A DNA stretch of 64,000 nt, taken from assembly GCF_014174275.1 (NCBI RefSeq), contig NZ_JABEQK010000007.1:124001-188000 (forward strand). Reading direction: 5' to 3'. The position numbers and the translations under genes were made by a program. The notes under the pieces are model-generated. The model was not told where the DNA came from and ran no database searches. It saw nothing but the letters and a program-made list of their open reading frames with translations. How positions within the stretch are numbered: position 1 is the first letter of the stretch; every line of letters starts with the position of its first letter. Shown piece by piece: positions 8,251-16,934 of the stretch. This DNA is from Gluconacetobacter takamatsuzukensis. Lineage in GTDB: Bacteria; Pseudomonadota; Alphaproteobacteria; Acetobacterales; Acetobacteraceae.

Positions 8251-9090
8251 CTAACGGTTTCCTATCGCCGTGGCCGCCTGCCGCAACCAGCGGGAAACAT
8301 CGTGGGGCTGGGTGACGGACTGGCGGATCAGACTGTCGAAATGGCGCTGCATCCGCAGGATGGTCGCCTGGTCGTTGAAGACGATATACTGGCTCCCGGC
8401 ATAGATCGCCGCCCGCTGCGTGCCGAAGATCGTATAGGGCACCGTATGGTGCCGGCGCCCGTCGAACAGGAAGATGCGCAACGACGGATACAGCGCCTCC
8501 ACCCGCTCCGCCATATGTTCGATCTGGGCCCGGCGCACCGAAACCGGCAGCCCGTCCCACGGAAAGACCCCGTCGATCAGGCTCGTGACCGTCTGGGTCG
8601 CCAGGCAGATCTCCATGTCCGTGCCCGGCCCCCGGTTGTAGTTCAGGTTGCCGACGATGGTCTCGATCGCCTCGGGGTCGTCATGGTCCGGCCCCAGCTC
8701 CCACGCCACGATCTCGGACATACGCAGGATATCCGGCAGGCGATAGGGCACATAGCGGATCTTCATCCCCTCCGCCTCGGTATGCCACCGGGTCAGAAGC
8801 GGAATATTGTAGTAATCCGGGTTGTCCGCCACTTCCGTCGTCCGCCCCCCGGTCGCGTCGGCCCGCTCCGCCAGCCCCAGCAGCCAGTCCACCGACACGT
8901 TGTAGCGCCGGGCGATCCGCACCAGCGTGTCGGCCCGCGGCAGGCGCACCGCATCCTCGGCCAGCAACTGGCTCAGCGCCGACCGGTCGATCCCGATCTC
9001 CTCGGCAAAGGCCGAGCGGCTGCGCGACGACGCCTGGATCAGCGCGAGCACGCGCTGCTGAAAGATCTGCGATATCAGGCGCTTGCTCAT
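8251..9090 (-). CDS. XRE family transcriptional regulator with long C-terminal domain
   Basis: 279 residues. An N-terminal helix-turn-helix of Xre type spans about residues 8-75 (SAFAEEIGIDRSALSQLLAE, then VRIARRYNVSVDWLLGLAER). A ~190-residue C-terminal part is rich in aromatic residues and has no domain I can name; it contains YNIPLLTRWHTEAEGMKIRY and PYTIFGTQRAAIYAGSQYIV. The C-terminal half may bind a ligand or mediate oligomerisation. It is divergent from the desaturase gene across an AT-rich 94-bp promoter region and leads the downstream MFS gene. Confidence 0.82.
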   Translation of the reverse strand: MSKRLISQIFQQRVLALIQASSRSRSAFAEEIGIDRSALSQLLAEDAVRLPRADTLVRIARRYNVSVDWLLGLAERADATGGRTTEVADNPDYYNIPLLTRWHTEAEGMKIRYVPYRLPDILRMSEIVAWELGPDHDDPEAIETIVGNLNYNRGPGTDMEICLATQTVTSLIDGVFPWDGLPVSVRRAQIEHMAERVEALYPSLRIFLFDGRRHHTVPYTIFGTQRAAIYAGSQYIVFNDQATILRMQRHFDSLIRQSVTQPHDVSRWLRQAATAIGNR

Positions 9091-9104
9091 GGCGGATTAT
9101 TCAC

Positions 9105-9179
9105 ATCGTCAATAGTGATATGCGTGACAAAAGTGAACATATTTTACAACATACACATTGAAAAGGTCGTTTTGACGAT
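9105..9179. promoter_or_regulatory. AT-rich divergent promoter with ATCGTCAA/TTGACGAT inverted repeat
   Basis: The gap between the XRE regulator and the desaturase is far more AT-rich than its surroundings. It carries an exact 8-bp inverted repeat, ATCGTCAA (9105-9112) and TTGACGAT (9172-9179). This is a candidate operator bringing both promoters under the XRE protein; inferred only. Confidence 0.45.
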
Positions 9180-9184
9180 TACTA

Positions 9185-10132
9185 ATGATATTTATGAGTG
9201 ACGTTTCATATAAAACGACAAGAAATAGTGGTTTTATCGCACAGGCAGCGGCGGAATGGCCCACATGGGCGGCCATCCTGCTCTGCTACGCGGCCTGGTT
9301 CCTGCTCGGTGGCCTGCTCTATCCCGCCCACCCGCTGCCGGCGCTGGCGGGCATGGCCGTGGCGGTGGCCTTCCATTCCTCCCTTCAGCACGAGGCCATT
9401 CACGGCCACCCCACCCCGTCCGCCCTGTGCAACGAACTGCTGGTCGGCCTGCCGCTGGGCCTGGCCTACCCCTATCGCCGCTACCGCACGACCCATCTGC
9501 GCCATCACCGCGACGAAACGCTGACCGACCCCCACGGCGACCCGGAAAGCTATTACTGGGACCGCGAAGCCTGGTCCCGCCTGGGCCGCGCCCGCCGCCT
9601 GCTGCTCACCGCGAACAACACGGTGCTGGGCCGCCTGCTGCTGGGCCCGCTGGTGGGCAGCCTGCGCTTCTTCGTTCACGATCTGCGCCGCATCGGGGCA
9701 GGGGACGGTACGATCGGCGCGGCCTGGGCCATCCACGCCCTGTCGGTCCTCGCCGTCGCCGCCATCGTCACGCGCGGCTTCCACATGCCCTTCTGGCTGT
9801 ACGCGCTGGGCCCCGCCTATGCCGGCAACGCGCTGATCGGCCTGCGCTCGTATTGCGAGCACCAGTGGCACGACGCGCCCGACGGCCGCACCATCATCGT
9901 GGAAGGCTCATGGCTGTCCCTGCTGTTCCTCTACAACAACCTGCACGTCGTCCATCACGCCCGCCCCGCCGAACCCTGGTTCCGCATGCCCCGCCTCTAC
10001 GCGCAGGACCGCGAAACCTGGCAGGCCCGCAATCGCGGCTACGTCTATCGCGGCTACCGCACGATTATCCGCCGCCATTTCCTCCGCCCCAAGGAACCCC
10101 TGCTGCACCCTCCGGCCGGCTCCCGGCCATGA
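9185..10132 (+). CDS. Membrane fatty acid desaturase family protein
   Basis: 315 residues with the three histidine clusters of the membrane di-iron desaturase/hydroxylase superfamily: HEAIHGH (H69-H75), HLRHH (H104-H108) and HVVHH (H254-H258), plus CEHQWHD. Hydrophobic stretches flank the clusters. Such enzymes use O2 and a di-iron centre to desaturate or hydroxylate acyl chains or related lipids. Start choice is uncertain: ATG 9185 and ATG 9194 are in frame and neither has a clear ribosome binding site. Its stop overlaps the next start by four bases (ATGA), so it is translationally coupled to the PhnD-like gene, which suggests a role other than ordinary membrane-lipid desaturation. Confidence 0.88.
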   Translation: MIFMSDVSYKTTRNSGFIAQAAAEWPTWAAILLCYAAWFLLGGLLYPAHPLPALAGMAVAVAFHSSLQHEAIHGHPTPSALCNELLVGLPLGLAYPYRRYRTTHLRHHRDETLTDPHGDPESYYWDREAWSRLGRARRLLLTANNTVLGRLLLGPLVGSLRFFVHDLRRIGAGDGTIGAAWAIHALSVLAVAAIVTRGFHMPFWLYALGPAYAGNALIGLRSYCEHQWHDAPDGRTIIVEGSWLSLLFLYNNLHVVHHARPAEPWFRMPRLYAQDRETWQARNRGYVYRGYRTIIRRHFLRPKEPLLHPPAGSRP

Positions 10133-10941
10133 ACTTCATCGCCGCCATGCCGATGTACGACCCGCCGGAGGAACGCACCGCCGTCGACGCCACCTGGCGC
10201 CAATTGCGCGACGCGCTGCGCCAACGCGGCATTCCCGCGCCGCAAACACTGGCCCGCCGCAACGCCGACCTCCCGCCCATCCCCGGCGGAATCCGCGACA
10301 CGGCCGGCACCCTCATCGCGCCCGACCCGGCAACATTGCCGCCCGACGCGCTCGACCTGCACACCCTCTGGCGCCACCCGGCCCTGCTGTGGGGCGAAAC
10401 CTGCTGGGGCCCGCTCGACCGGGGCCTGAAACCCTTCGTCCACGTCGTCGGCCAGAACAGCTATGACGGGCTGACCGGCGGCAACGGCCCCCTCTACCGC
10501 AGCGCACTCGTCGCCCCCCGCCACAGGGGCGAGGAACCCGACGTCCCGCCCGACCCCAGCGGCGTCCCCCGCCTGCCACCGCTGGCCGGCCGACGCTTCG
10601 CCTTCAACGCACCGGACTCCCGCTCCGGCTACCTGGCGCTGGAGCGCGACCTGCGGGCGAGGGGGGATTCCATGGCCCTCTTCTCCAGCACGATCCAGAC
10701 CGGCAGCCACCTGGCCTCCCTGCACCGGCTGGCGGCAGGCGAGGCCGACCTGGCGGCAATCGACTGCCGAAGCTGGGCCCTGGCCCGCCGCCATCACCCG
10801 TCCCTGACGGCCCGGCTGCGCGTCACCGGCTGGACCAGCCCCGCCACCGGCCTGCCCTTCATCTGCTCGGCGCACCTGCCCCAGGGCATGCGGCACGCCA
10901 TCGCCGACGCCGCGCGATGTCGGCAACCCTCCACCTCCTGA
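10129..10941 (+). CDS. PhnD/SsuA-like substrate-binding-fold protein, apparently cytosolic
   Basis: 270 residues resembling the phosphonate/phosphate periplasmic-binding fold: MNFIAAMPMYDPPEE at the N-terminus, then GRRFAFNAPDSRSGYLALER, TGSHLASLHRLAAGEADLAAIDCRSWAL and GLPFICSAHLP. These are the lobe-defining motifs of PhnD-type proteins. There is no signal peptide or lipobox, and no ABC permease or ATPase nearby. It overlaps the desaturase gene by 4 bp. A ligand-binding or sensing role connected with the desaturase is more likely than import. The ligand is unknown. Confidence 0.75.
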   Translation: MNFIAAMPMYDPPEERTAVDATWRQLRDALRQRGIPAPQTLARRNADLPPIPGGIRDTAGTLIAPDPATLPPDALDLHTLWRHPALLWGETCWGPLDRGLKPFVHVVGQNSYDGLTGGNGPLYRSALVAPRHRGEEPDVPPDPSGVPRLPPLAGRRFAFNAPDSRSGYLALERDLRARGDSMALFSSTIQTGSHLASLHRLAAGEADLAAIDCRSWALARRHHPSLTARLRVTGWTSPATGLPFICSAHLPQGMRHAIADAARCRQPSTS

Positions 10942-11092
10942 CCGTTTCCACGCGACCGAAGCTGTGCTGTTTGCGTGACACTTCCGGGGCACGATGGGCT
11001 TTCGACCGGCCACGCCCGCATCGCCGCCCCGCCGTCGCGCGTTCCACCGCCCAAGCGGACCTCACGATCTTCCTCCAAAGAGACACAGACTC

Positions 11093-13447
11093 ATGACGAC
11101 ACGACAGACTCTTGCACGTTCGACGGTCCTGGGCGGCGCCATCCTGTTCCCGGTCCTCCTGCCGAACCATGCCGCGCGCGCTGCCGACACGCCCACCCAG
11201 GCCGCGACCCACCACCCGGCGCACGCGCGGAAGCCCGCCGCCAAAACGTCTCCCCCGCCGGTCAAAAACGAGGAAATCGCCGTCTTCGGCCACGGTTCCA
11301 CCCGGCAGATGACCAGCATCACCCGCGCCATGATGCAGCAGAGCGTCCCCGGCACCTCGCCGCTGAAGGTCCTCAGCCAGCTTCCCGGCGTGGTGTACCA
11401 GTCGGCCGACCCGTTCGGCGCCTATGAATATTCCAGCCAGATCTTCATGCGCGGCTTCAGCCAGTCGCAGCTCGGCTTCACGCTCGACGACATTCCGCTG
11501 GGCGACCAGCAGTTCAACAATTACAACGGCCTCAGCGTGACCCGCTCGATCATCTCCGACAATGTCGGCGGCGTGGACGTCTCGCAGGGCGCGGGGGCGA
11601 TCGACGTCGCCTCCACCAGCAATCTCGGCGGCGCGATCCAGATCCATTCCATCGACCCGTCCCACACGCGCGGCGGCACGGTCGGCCAGACCTTCGGCAG
11701 CAATTCCGCCAAGCGCACCTATGTCCGGCTGGAAAGCGGCGACCTCAACAGGACCGGCACCCGCTTCTACATCGCCTACGCCCGCACCGACATGAACCTG
11801 TGGAAAGGCGGCGGCTACGATTATTCCGACCAGGTCAACGCCAAGCTCGTCCAGCCGCTGGCCCGCCACTCCTCGCTCAAACTCTTCTTCGACTGGAGCT
11901 CGACGCAGCAATTCGACTACCAGGACATGACGACCAACTACCTGCACACGGTCGGGCCGAAGCTGGCAAACTACTATCCGGACTACACGGCCGCCTACAG
12001 GGCCGCGCAAGGTACCTATCCCGCGTCCTTCCTGGCCACCAACGACCCGTTCGACGCCGCCTATTACGCCGGCACCGCCAACCGCGTCGATTACCTGGGC
12101 GGCCTGACGCTGGACGAAAACCTGACCGACCGCCTCAACTGGAAGACCACGCTCTACGGCCACGCCGATACCGGCTACAGCACCTGGACCACCCCCTACA
12201 TGCCGTCACCCAACGGCGCGCCGTTCTCGCAGCGCGTCCAGACCCCCCAGGTCGCCCGGGGCGGCTTCCAGACGGCGCTGAGCTACACGATCGCCCGCAA
12301 CACCATCAATGCCGGCGTCTGGTACGAATACGGAAATTTCAACGAAGGCCGCTATTTTACCGAAGCTCCCCTGCTCGGCCAGGGCACGCTGGGCAACCCC
12401 ACCAACGGCTTCCCCGGCGACAAGATCTTCGCCCACCCCTGGCAGGAAGCCTTCTCGTCGAACACTTTCGTCTTCCACCTGCAGGATACCTATCGCATCA
12501 CCGACACGCTCACGGTCAATGCCGGCTTCAAATCCATGATCGTGAACGCAGGCAACAATGTCTCCACGCAGGACCCGTCCATCAATGGCGGCCCGGTCGC
12601 GCAGGGCCGGCTGGAGGCCTCGAACGCCTTCCTGCCGCAGGTCTCGGCCAACTGGCGTTTCTTGCCGCATAACGAACTGTTCTTCGACGTGTCGCACAAC
12701 ATGCGCGCCTTCCCCGAAGACGGGTACGGCACCAACGTCTCCGCAACCCCCTGGACCGCCTCGCAGAGCGCATTCCAGAACACCAAGAACACGCTCCGCC
12801 CCGAAACCGACTGGGTGTACGAGGGCGGCTATCGCTTCACCTCGCCCTTCATCAGCGCCCTGGCCTCGCTCTACCGGATCAATTTCTCCAACCGCCTGCA
12901 ACTCATCACCAGCCAGGCCGGCATCAACCCCATCACGGCGGTACAGAATGTCGGCGGCGTCACCACCAACGGCGCCGAAGCCAGCGTGACCATTCGCCCG
13001 CTCGACGGGCTGTCGATCTACAATTCCTTTTCCTACGCCCATTCCACCTACGACCAGAACGTCACCAGCGGCGGCATCGTACAGCCCATCCGCGGCAAGC
13101 TGGTGCCCAATTATCCGCAGTTCATGTACAAGGGAAACATCACCTACAGCATCGGCCGCTTCGCCGTGCATGTCGACGGCAGCTACCTCTCCAGCCGCCA
13201 GCTGACCTACACCAACGATTTGCACGTCCCCGGCTATTTCCTGGCCAATTTCGGCGCCCGCTACGATTTCGGACCGGTGGGATTCCTCAAGGGCGTCACA
13301 GCCAGTTTCAATATCTACAATCTGGCAAACAAGACATACGTCGCCACCACCAACGAACTGGGAAACAATTTCGTCGACACCGGCTACAATTATTTCCTGA
13401 TGGGCGCCCCGCGCCAGTTCTTCGGCACCATCAGCGCGAACTTTTAG
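11093..13447 (+). CDS. TonB-dependent outer-membrane receptor
   Basis: 784 residues with a signal peptide (MTTRQTLARSTVLGGAILFP, cleavage after AARA near residue 30). A plug domain spans about 70-190 (KVLSQLPGVVYQSADPFG, then IFMRGFSQSQLGFTLDDIPLG). The remainder is a 22-strand-type barrel ending in the outer-membrane C-terminal pattern FFGTISANF. There is a low-complexity linker of Pro/Ala/His/Lys after the signal peptide and no classical TonB box that I can name. Substrate unknown; members of this group carry siderophores, sugars or other large nutrients. It follows the desaturase/PhnD pair by 151 bp on the same strand and may belong with them. Confidence 0.88.
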   Translation: MTTRQTLARSTVLGGAILFPVLLPNHAARAADTPTQAATHHPAHARKPAAKTSPPPVKNEEIAVFGHGSTRQMTSITRAMMQQSVPGTSPLKVLSQLPGVVYQSADPFGAYEYSSQIFMRGFSQSQLGFTLDDIPLGDQQFNNYNGLSVTRSIISDNVGGVDVSQGAGAIDVASTSNLGGAIQIHSIDPSHTRGGTVGQTFGSNSAKRTYVRLESGDLNRTGTRFYIAYARTDMNLWKGGGYDYSDQVNAKLVQPLARHSSLKLFFDWSSTQQFDYQDMTTNYLHTVGPKLANYYPDYTAAYRAAQGTYPASFLATNDPFDAAYYAGTANRVDYLGGLTLDENLTDRLNWKTTLYGHADTGYSTWTTPYMPSPNGAPFSQRVQTPQVARGGFQTALSYTIARNTINAGVWYEYGNFNEGRYFTEAPLLGQGTLGNPTNGFPGDKIFAHPWQEAFSSNTFVFHLQDTYRITDTLTVNAGFKSMIVNAGNNVSTQDPSINGGPVAQGRLEASNAFLPQVSANWRFLPHNELFFDVSHNMRAFPEDGYGTNVSATPWTASQSAFQNTKNTLRPETDWVYEGGYRFTSPFISALASLYRINFSNRLQLITSQAGINPITAVQNVGGVTTNGAEASVTIRPLDGLSIYNSFSYAHSTYDQNVTSGGIVQPIRGKLVPNYPQFMYKGNITYSIGRFAVHVDGSYLSSRQLTYTNDLHVPGYFLANFGARYDFGPVGFLKGVTASFNIYNLANKTYVATTNELGNNFVDTGYNYFLMGAPRQFFGTISANF

Positions 13448-13449
13448 GA

Positions 13450-13573
13450 ACCTTCTTTTGTCTTCCGAAGAAGAAGCAAAAAGACTTTGATCCGTTCAGG
13501 AGCCTCGCCTGTCCCGGCAAAAAACTCCCGAACGAATCAAAGTTTTTTGGTTCTTTTTTTCAAAAAAGAACAG
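13450..13573. repeat. Gene-end module G3 between convergent genes
   Basis: CTTCTTTTGTCTTCCGAAG followed by AAGCAAAAAGAC just after the receptor stop, and a second A/T hairpin GTTCTTTTTTcAAAAAAGAAC near 13551-13571. It joins the convergent receptor and CBS-BON genes. The first half matches module G2 almost exactly. Probable bidirectional terminator. Confidence 0.65.
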
Positions 13574-13576
13574 AAA

Positions 13577-14287
13577 CTAGAACGGCGGCGCCGGCACGCT
13601 GGCCCCCACGAACGGCCCCACGACGATCAGCTGGTTGGTCACGGAAACCACGCCCGGCGTGTTCTCCGCCGCCACCTGCGCGGCCGGTATCAGCCGCTCG
13701 TCGGTCACGGCCCCGCTCAGGATGACGGCCCCGCGATAGGTCTCCACGGTCATCGTCTCCCGCATCCCGGTCCCCAGCGCCCGGTCCAGCGCGGCCTCGA
13801 CCGCCTCGCGGATCGCCCCGTCATCGCTGGCGTCGGGCGGCTCCGATGCCAGGGGCAGCAGGGCCCGCAGCACATCGGCCCGGGCGAGGATGCCGATCAC
13901 CCGCCCATTCTCGATCACGGGCAGCCGCCGTACATGATGCACGGTCATCATGTCGATGGCGTCCGACAGCCGCGCATCGGGCTCGATCGTGACCGGCTGG
14001 TCGGTCATGACGTTGGCGACCTTGCGGCCATGGGTATGCACATATTCCTCGGCCCGCCGCCCAGGCGAGAGAAACAGATCCTTCAGCCAGGAATGCGCCC
14101 CCACCGACCCCAGCTCGTGCCGGCGCAACAGGTCGCCCTCGGTCACGATGCCGATCAGTTCGCCCTGCGGGGTGGTAACGGGCAATCCACTGATTCTGCG
14201 CTCCAGCATCAGCTGGATCGCCTCGGAGATGCCCTGCGCCGGTTCGACGCAGACCACCGGTGATGTCATGATGTCCCGGACTTTCAT
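13577..14287 (-). CDS. CBS-CBS-BON domain protein
   Basis: 236 residues. Two CBS domains (about 1-65: MKVRDIMTSPVVCVEPAQG and LIGIVTEGDLLRR; about 88-145: VANVMTDQPVTIEPDARLS and VIGILARADVLRALL) are followed by a BON domain (about 155-225: IREAVEAALDRALGTGM and GVVSVTNQLIV). CBS pairs bind adenine nucleotides, and BON domains are thought to contact membranes or phospholipids. There is no signal peptide, so it is probably cytosolic and possibly membrane-associated. Similar proteins are common in acetic acid bacteria and other stress-tolerant alphaproteobacteria; partner unknown. Start 14287 has AAAGGCGA upstream. It is divergent from the copper cluster. Confidence 0.88.
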   Translation of the reverse strand: MKVRDIMTSPVVCVEPAQGISEAIQLMLERRISGLPVTTPQGELIGIVTEGDLLRRHELGSVGAHSWLKDLFLSPGRRAEEYVHTHGRKVANVMTDQPVTIEPDARLSDAIDMMTVHHVRRLPVIENGRVIGILARADVLRALLPLASEPPDASDDGAIREAVEAALDRALGTGMRETMTVETYRGAVILSGAVTDERLIPAAQVAAENTPGVVSVTNQLIVVGPFVGASVPAPPF

Positions 14288-14454
14288 GGCGTATCGCCTT
14301 TGCTAGAGACATACCGATGGTGGGCACGCCCCCCCGGCGCCGCAATCGCGGTCCTGATTTTGTGAACACCACCCCGCATGCGGGGAAAGGGCTGGACGAG
14401 GCCCCGCGTTCCGTGGATGGTGCGGCCATGCACGCCGGTAACGGGACGGAGACA

Positions 14455-14844
14455 ATGCAGCGGTTCGTGTCGACAGCGATGGGACGGATGCTGGCCAGCC
14501 TGCTGCTGCTGGCCGGGCTGATCCTGCCCCCGTCCCTGTCCCACGCGGCCCCGGTCCGTGCCGCCATGACCACCATGGCCGCGATGCCGGGCATGACCAT
14601 GGGCTGCGACGCCACCGCACCCCAAAGCCAGGTCTCCTGCCACCCGCCCGGCCACCACCACACTGGCCATGCGGGCGAATCCTGCTGCACGCAGACCGAC
14701 TGTACCGCCGCGTGGCTTCCCGCCCCGACGGCCCAGGCCCCACCCGCCCTGCGCCGCACGGCCGCGATGCCACCCCTGCGCGCCACCCCGCTGGCCGGCC
14801 GCACCTTCGCCCCCGGACCAAGGCCCCCCAGATTAACCACCTGA
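14455..14844 (+). CDS. Secreted Cys/His/Met-rich protein of copper cluster
   Basis: 129 residues with a signal peptide (MQRFVSTAMGRMLASLLLLA, cleavage near LSHAAP). A short mature region holds many metal ligands: MTTMAAMPGMTMGCD, then VSCHPPGHHHTGHAGESCC and TDCTAAW. The C-terminal 45 residues are Pro/Arg-rich. Four Cys and a His cluster suggest Cu(I)/Cu(II) binding in the periplasm. The start at 14455 has GGAG six bases upstream; ATG 14317 and 14428 would give unlikely N-terminal extensions. It lies upstream of copA with a palindromic repeat in between. It resembles small DUF2946-like accessory proteins of copper operons, but I am not sure of the family. Confidence 0.68.
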   Translation: MQRFVSTAMGRMLASLLLLAGLILPPSLSHAAPVRAAMTTMAAMPGMTMGCDATAPQSQVSCHPPGHHHTGHAGESCCTQTDCTAAWLPAPTAQAPPALRRTAAMPPLRATPLAGRTFAPGPRPPRLTT

Positions 14845-14848
14845 CAGA

Positions 14849-15003
14849 GCCCGGCTGGACAGGCGCGCTGGCAGCGACCCGACGCGCGTTTCCCGCTCCG
14901 TGACGACCGGCCATCAGGGCCGCTCCGCTCCGGCGCCCGGAAACACACGGCACACGCGGCCCTGTGGCCGCTACCGCTCACCAGCGCCATGTCCGCCAGC
15001 CCG
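14849..15003. repeat. Palindromic repeat family, copy R1
   Basis: An imperfect ~155-bp fold-back element. It carries the family core (GACGCGCGTTTCC, GGCCATCAGGGCCGCTCCGC, CGGAAACACAC, CTCACCAG) and weakly matching ends around GGCTGG and CCAGCC. It sits inside the copper cluster between the secreted protein and copA. This is the most diverged full-length copy. Confidence 0.6.
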
Positions 15004-15122
15004 GCTCGCCGGCCCCCGTTCCACGCCACAGGCGGGGCAGGGGACCGAAAGACATCCGACCCCTGGAGACCGCGCGCCCCGCGCCGGTTTTCGAATCGTT
15101 CTTTCCGGCGGACGACCAGACC

Positions 15123-16934
15123 ATGATTCCCCATCCCCCCGCGCGACAGCGGGCGCTGACGCGCCGCCGCTTCGTCATCGGCACCGCCCTGGCGGGCACG
15201 GCACCCTGGCGCGCGACCGCGCAGGCGGCATCTTCCATGTCCTCGCCACCCGCCTCGGGCATCCCCCCGGCACGCCCCGACACGCGGTTCGACCTCGCGA
15301 TCGGCCCGGTCGGGGTCAACGTCACCGGCCGCCCGGCGCGGGGCATCGGCATCAACGGCACCACCCCGGCCCCGATCCTGCGCTGGCGACAGGGCGACAC
15401 GGTCGAACTCAGGGTAACGAACCAGTTGGCCGAGCCCAGCTCGATCCACTGGCACGGCATCCGCCTGCCGTCCGACATGGACGGCGTGCCGGGCCTCAGC
15501 TTCGCCGGCATCCCGCCAGGCGGCCATTTCACCTACCAGTTCCGCCTGCATCAAAGCGGCACCTACTGGTACCACAGCCATTCCGGCTTCCAGGAACAGA
15601 TCGGCCTTTACGGCGCCCTGATCGTCGACCCCAGGGCCGGCTACGCCCAGCCCTTCGACCGCGAATACGTGATCGTCCTGTCCGACTGGACGGACGTGGA
15701 CCCGGCCGAGATCGTCTCGAACCTCAAGTTCCAGAGCGACTATTACAATTTCCGCCAGCGCACGGTGGGCACCTTCGTGCACGACGCGGCCCGGCAGGGG
15801 CTGGGCCCGGCCATCGCCGACCGGCTGCGCTGGGGGGCGATGAACATGGCGCCCACCGATATTTCCGATGTCTCGGGCATCATCTACACCTACCTGCTCA
15901 ACGGCCAGGCCCCCGCCGCCAACTGGACCGGCCTGTTCCGGCCCGGCGAGCGCGTGCGCCTGCGCGTCGTCAACGCCGCCTCCATGACATTGTTCGACGT
16001 GCGGATTCCCGGCCTGACGATGCAGGTGGTGCAGGCCGACGGCAACGATGTCGAACCGGTCCCGGTCGACGAATTCCGCATTGCCCCCGCCGAAACCTAC
16101 GACGTCATCGTCACCCCGACCGGCCCCGGCCCCTACACCATCTTCGCCCAGTCCGAAGACCGCACCGGCTACGCGCGCGGCACCCTGGCCACCAGCCCGG
16201 GCCAGGCCGGCCCGATCCCGCCGATGGACCCGCGCCCCCTGCGCACGATGGCGGACATGGGCATGGCCATGCCGGCAATGGGAAACATGCCCGCACCCGC
16301 CGCGAAGAAAGACGATATGCCCGGCATGAACATGCCCGACATGGACATGGGCAACATGGACATGGGCAACATGAAAATGGACGCCCCGCCCACCCCCAAG
16401 CCCGCGCCCACCCCCTCGACACTTCCACCCGCCCCCCCGCTGGGCGTGGAAATGCAGAACATCGCGAAAATGCCTGCCAACAGGCTGGCGGAACCCGGCG
16501 CGGGGCTGGAGGGCAACGGCCGGCGCGTCCTCACCTATGCCGATCTGCGCGCCACCATCCCCGGCGCCGACCCGCGCCCGCCGACGCGCGAGATCACGCT
16601 GCGCCTCACCGGCAACATGCAGCGCTTCATCTGGGGGTTCGACGGCCGCAAATTCTCCGAAGCCCCGCCGATCCGCCTGCGCGTGGGCGAACGCGTGCGC
16701 TTCGTGCTGGTCAACGACACGATGATGGAACACCCGATCCATTTGCACGGACTCTGGAGCGAGCTGGAAAACGGCCAGGGCACGTTCCAGCCTTACAAAC
16801 ACACGATCATCGTCAAACCGGGCGAAAGACTCAGCTACCTGGTCACGGCCGACGAGCCCGGATTATGGGCCTATCACTGTCATCTGCTCTATCACATGGA
16901 GGTCGGCATGTTCCGCACCGTGGTGGTGGCATGA
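15123..16934 (+). CDS. copA: CopA-type periplasmic multicopper oxidase
   Basis: 603 residues. A Tat signal (RRRFVIGTALAG) is followed by three cupredoxin domains. Copper ligands are visible: HWHG (H109, H111), HSH (H151, H153), HPIHLHG near residue 540 and YHCHLLYHMEVGM (H585, C586, H587, H591, M596), giving complete T1, T2 and T3 sites. A Met/Asp-rich insert around 380-420 (GMNMPDMDMGNMDMGNMKMD) is typical of CopA and binds Cu(I). The protein should oxidise Cu(I) in the periplasm and protect against copper. It overlaps copB by 4 bp (ATGA). No copper regulator is seen in the window. Confidence 0.93.
   Translation: MIPHPPARQRALTRRRFVIGTALAGTAPWRATAQAASSMSSPPASGIPPARPDTRFDLAIGPVGVNVTGRPARGIGINGTTPAPILRWRQGDTVELRVTNQLAEPSSIHWHGIRLPSDMDGVPGLSFAGIPPGGHFTYQFRLHQSGTYWYHSHSGFQEQIGLYGALIVDPRAGYAQPFDREYVIVLSDWTDVDPAEIVSNLKFQSDYYNFRQRTVGTFVHDAARQGLGPAIADRLRWGAMNMAPTDISDVSGIIYTYLLNGQAPAANWTGLFRPGERVRLRVVNAASMTLFDVRIPGLTMQVVQADGNDVEPVPVDEFRIAPAETYDVIVTPTGPGPYTIFAQSEDRTGYARGTLATSPGQAGPIPPMDPRPLRTMADMGMAMPAMGNMPAPAAKKDDMPGMNMPDMDMGNMDMGNMKMDAPPTPKPAPTPSTLPPAPPLGVEMQNIAKMPANRLAEPGAGLEGNGRRVLTYADLRATIPGADPRPPTREITLRLTGNMQRFIWGFDGRKFSEAPPIRLRVGERVRFVLVNDTMMEHPIHLHGLWSELENGQGTFQPYKHTIIVKPGERLSYLVTADEPGLWAYHCHLLYHMEVGMFRTVVVA

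Noticed and set aside
13821-16802. 993-residue minus-strand frame across the CBS gene and copA
   Set aside because: His/Gly/Val-rich shadow of copA; it crosses a real gene start and has no domain.
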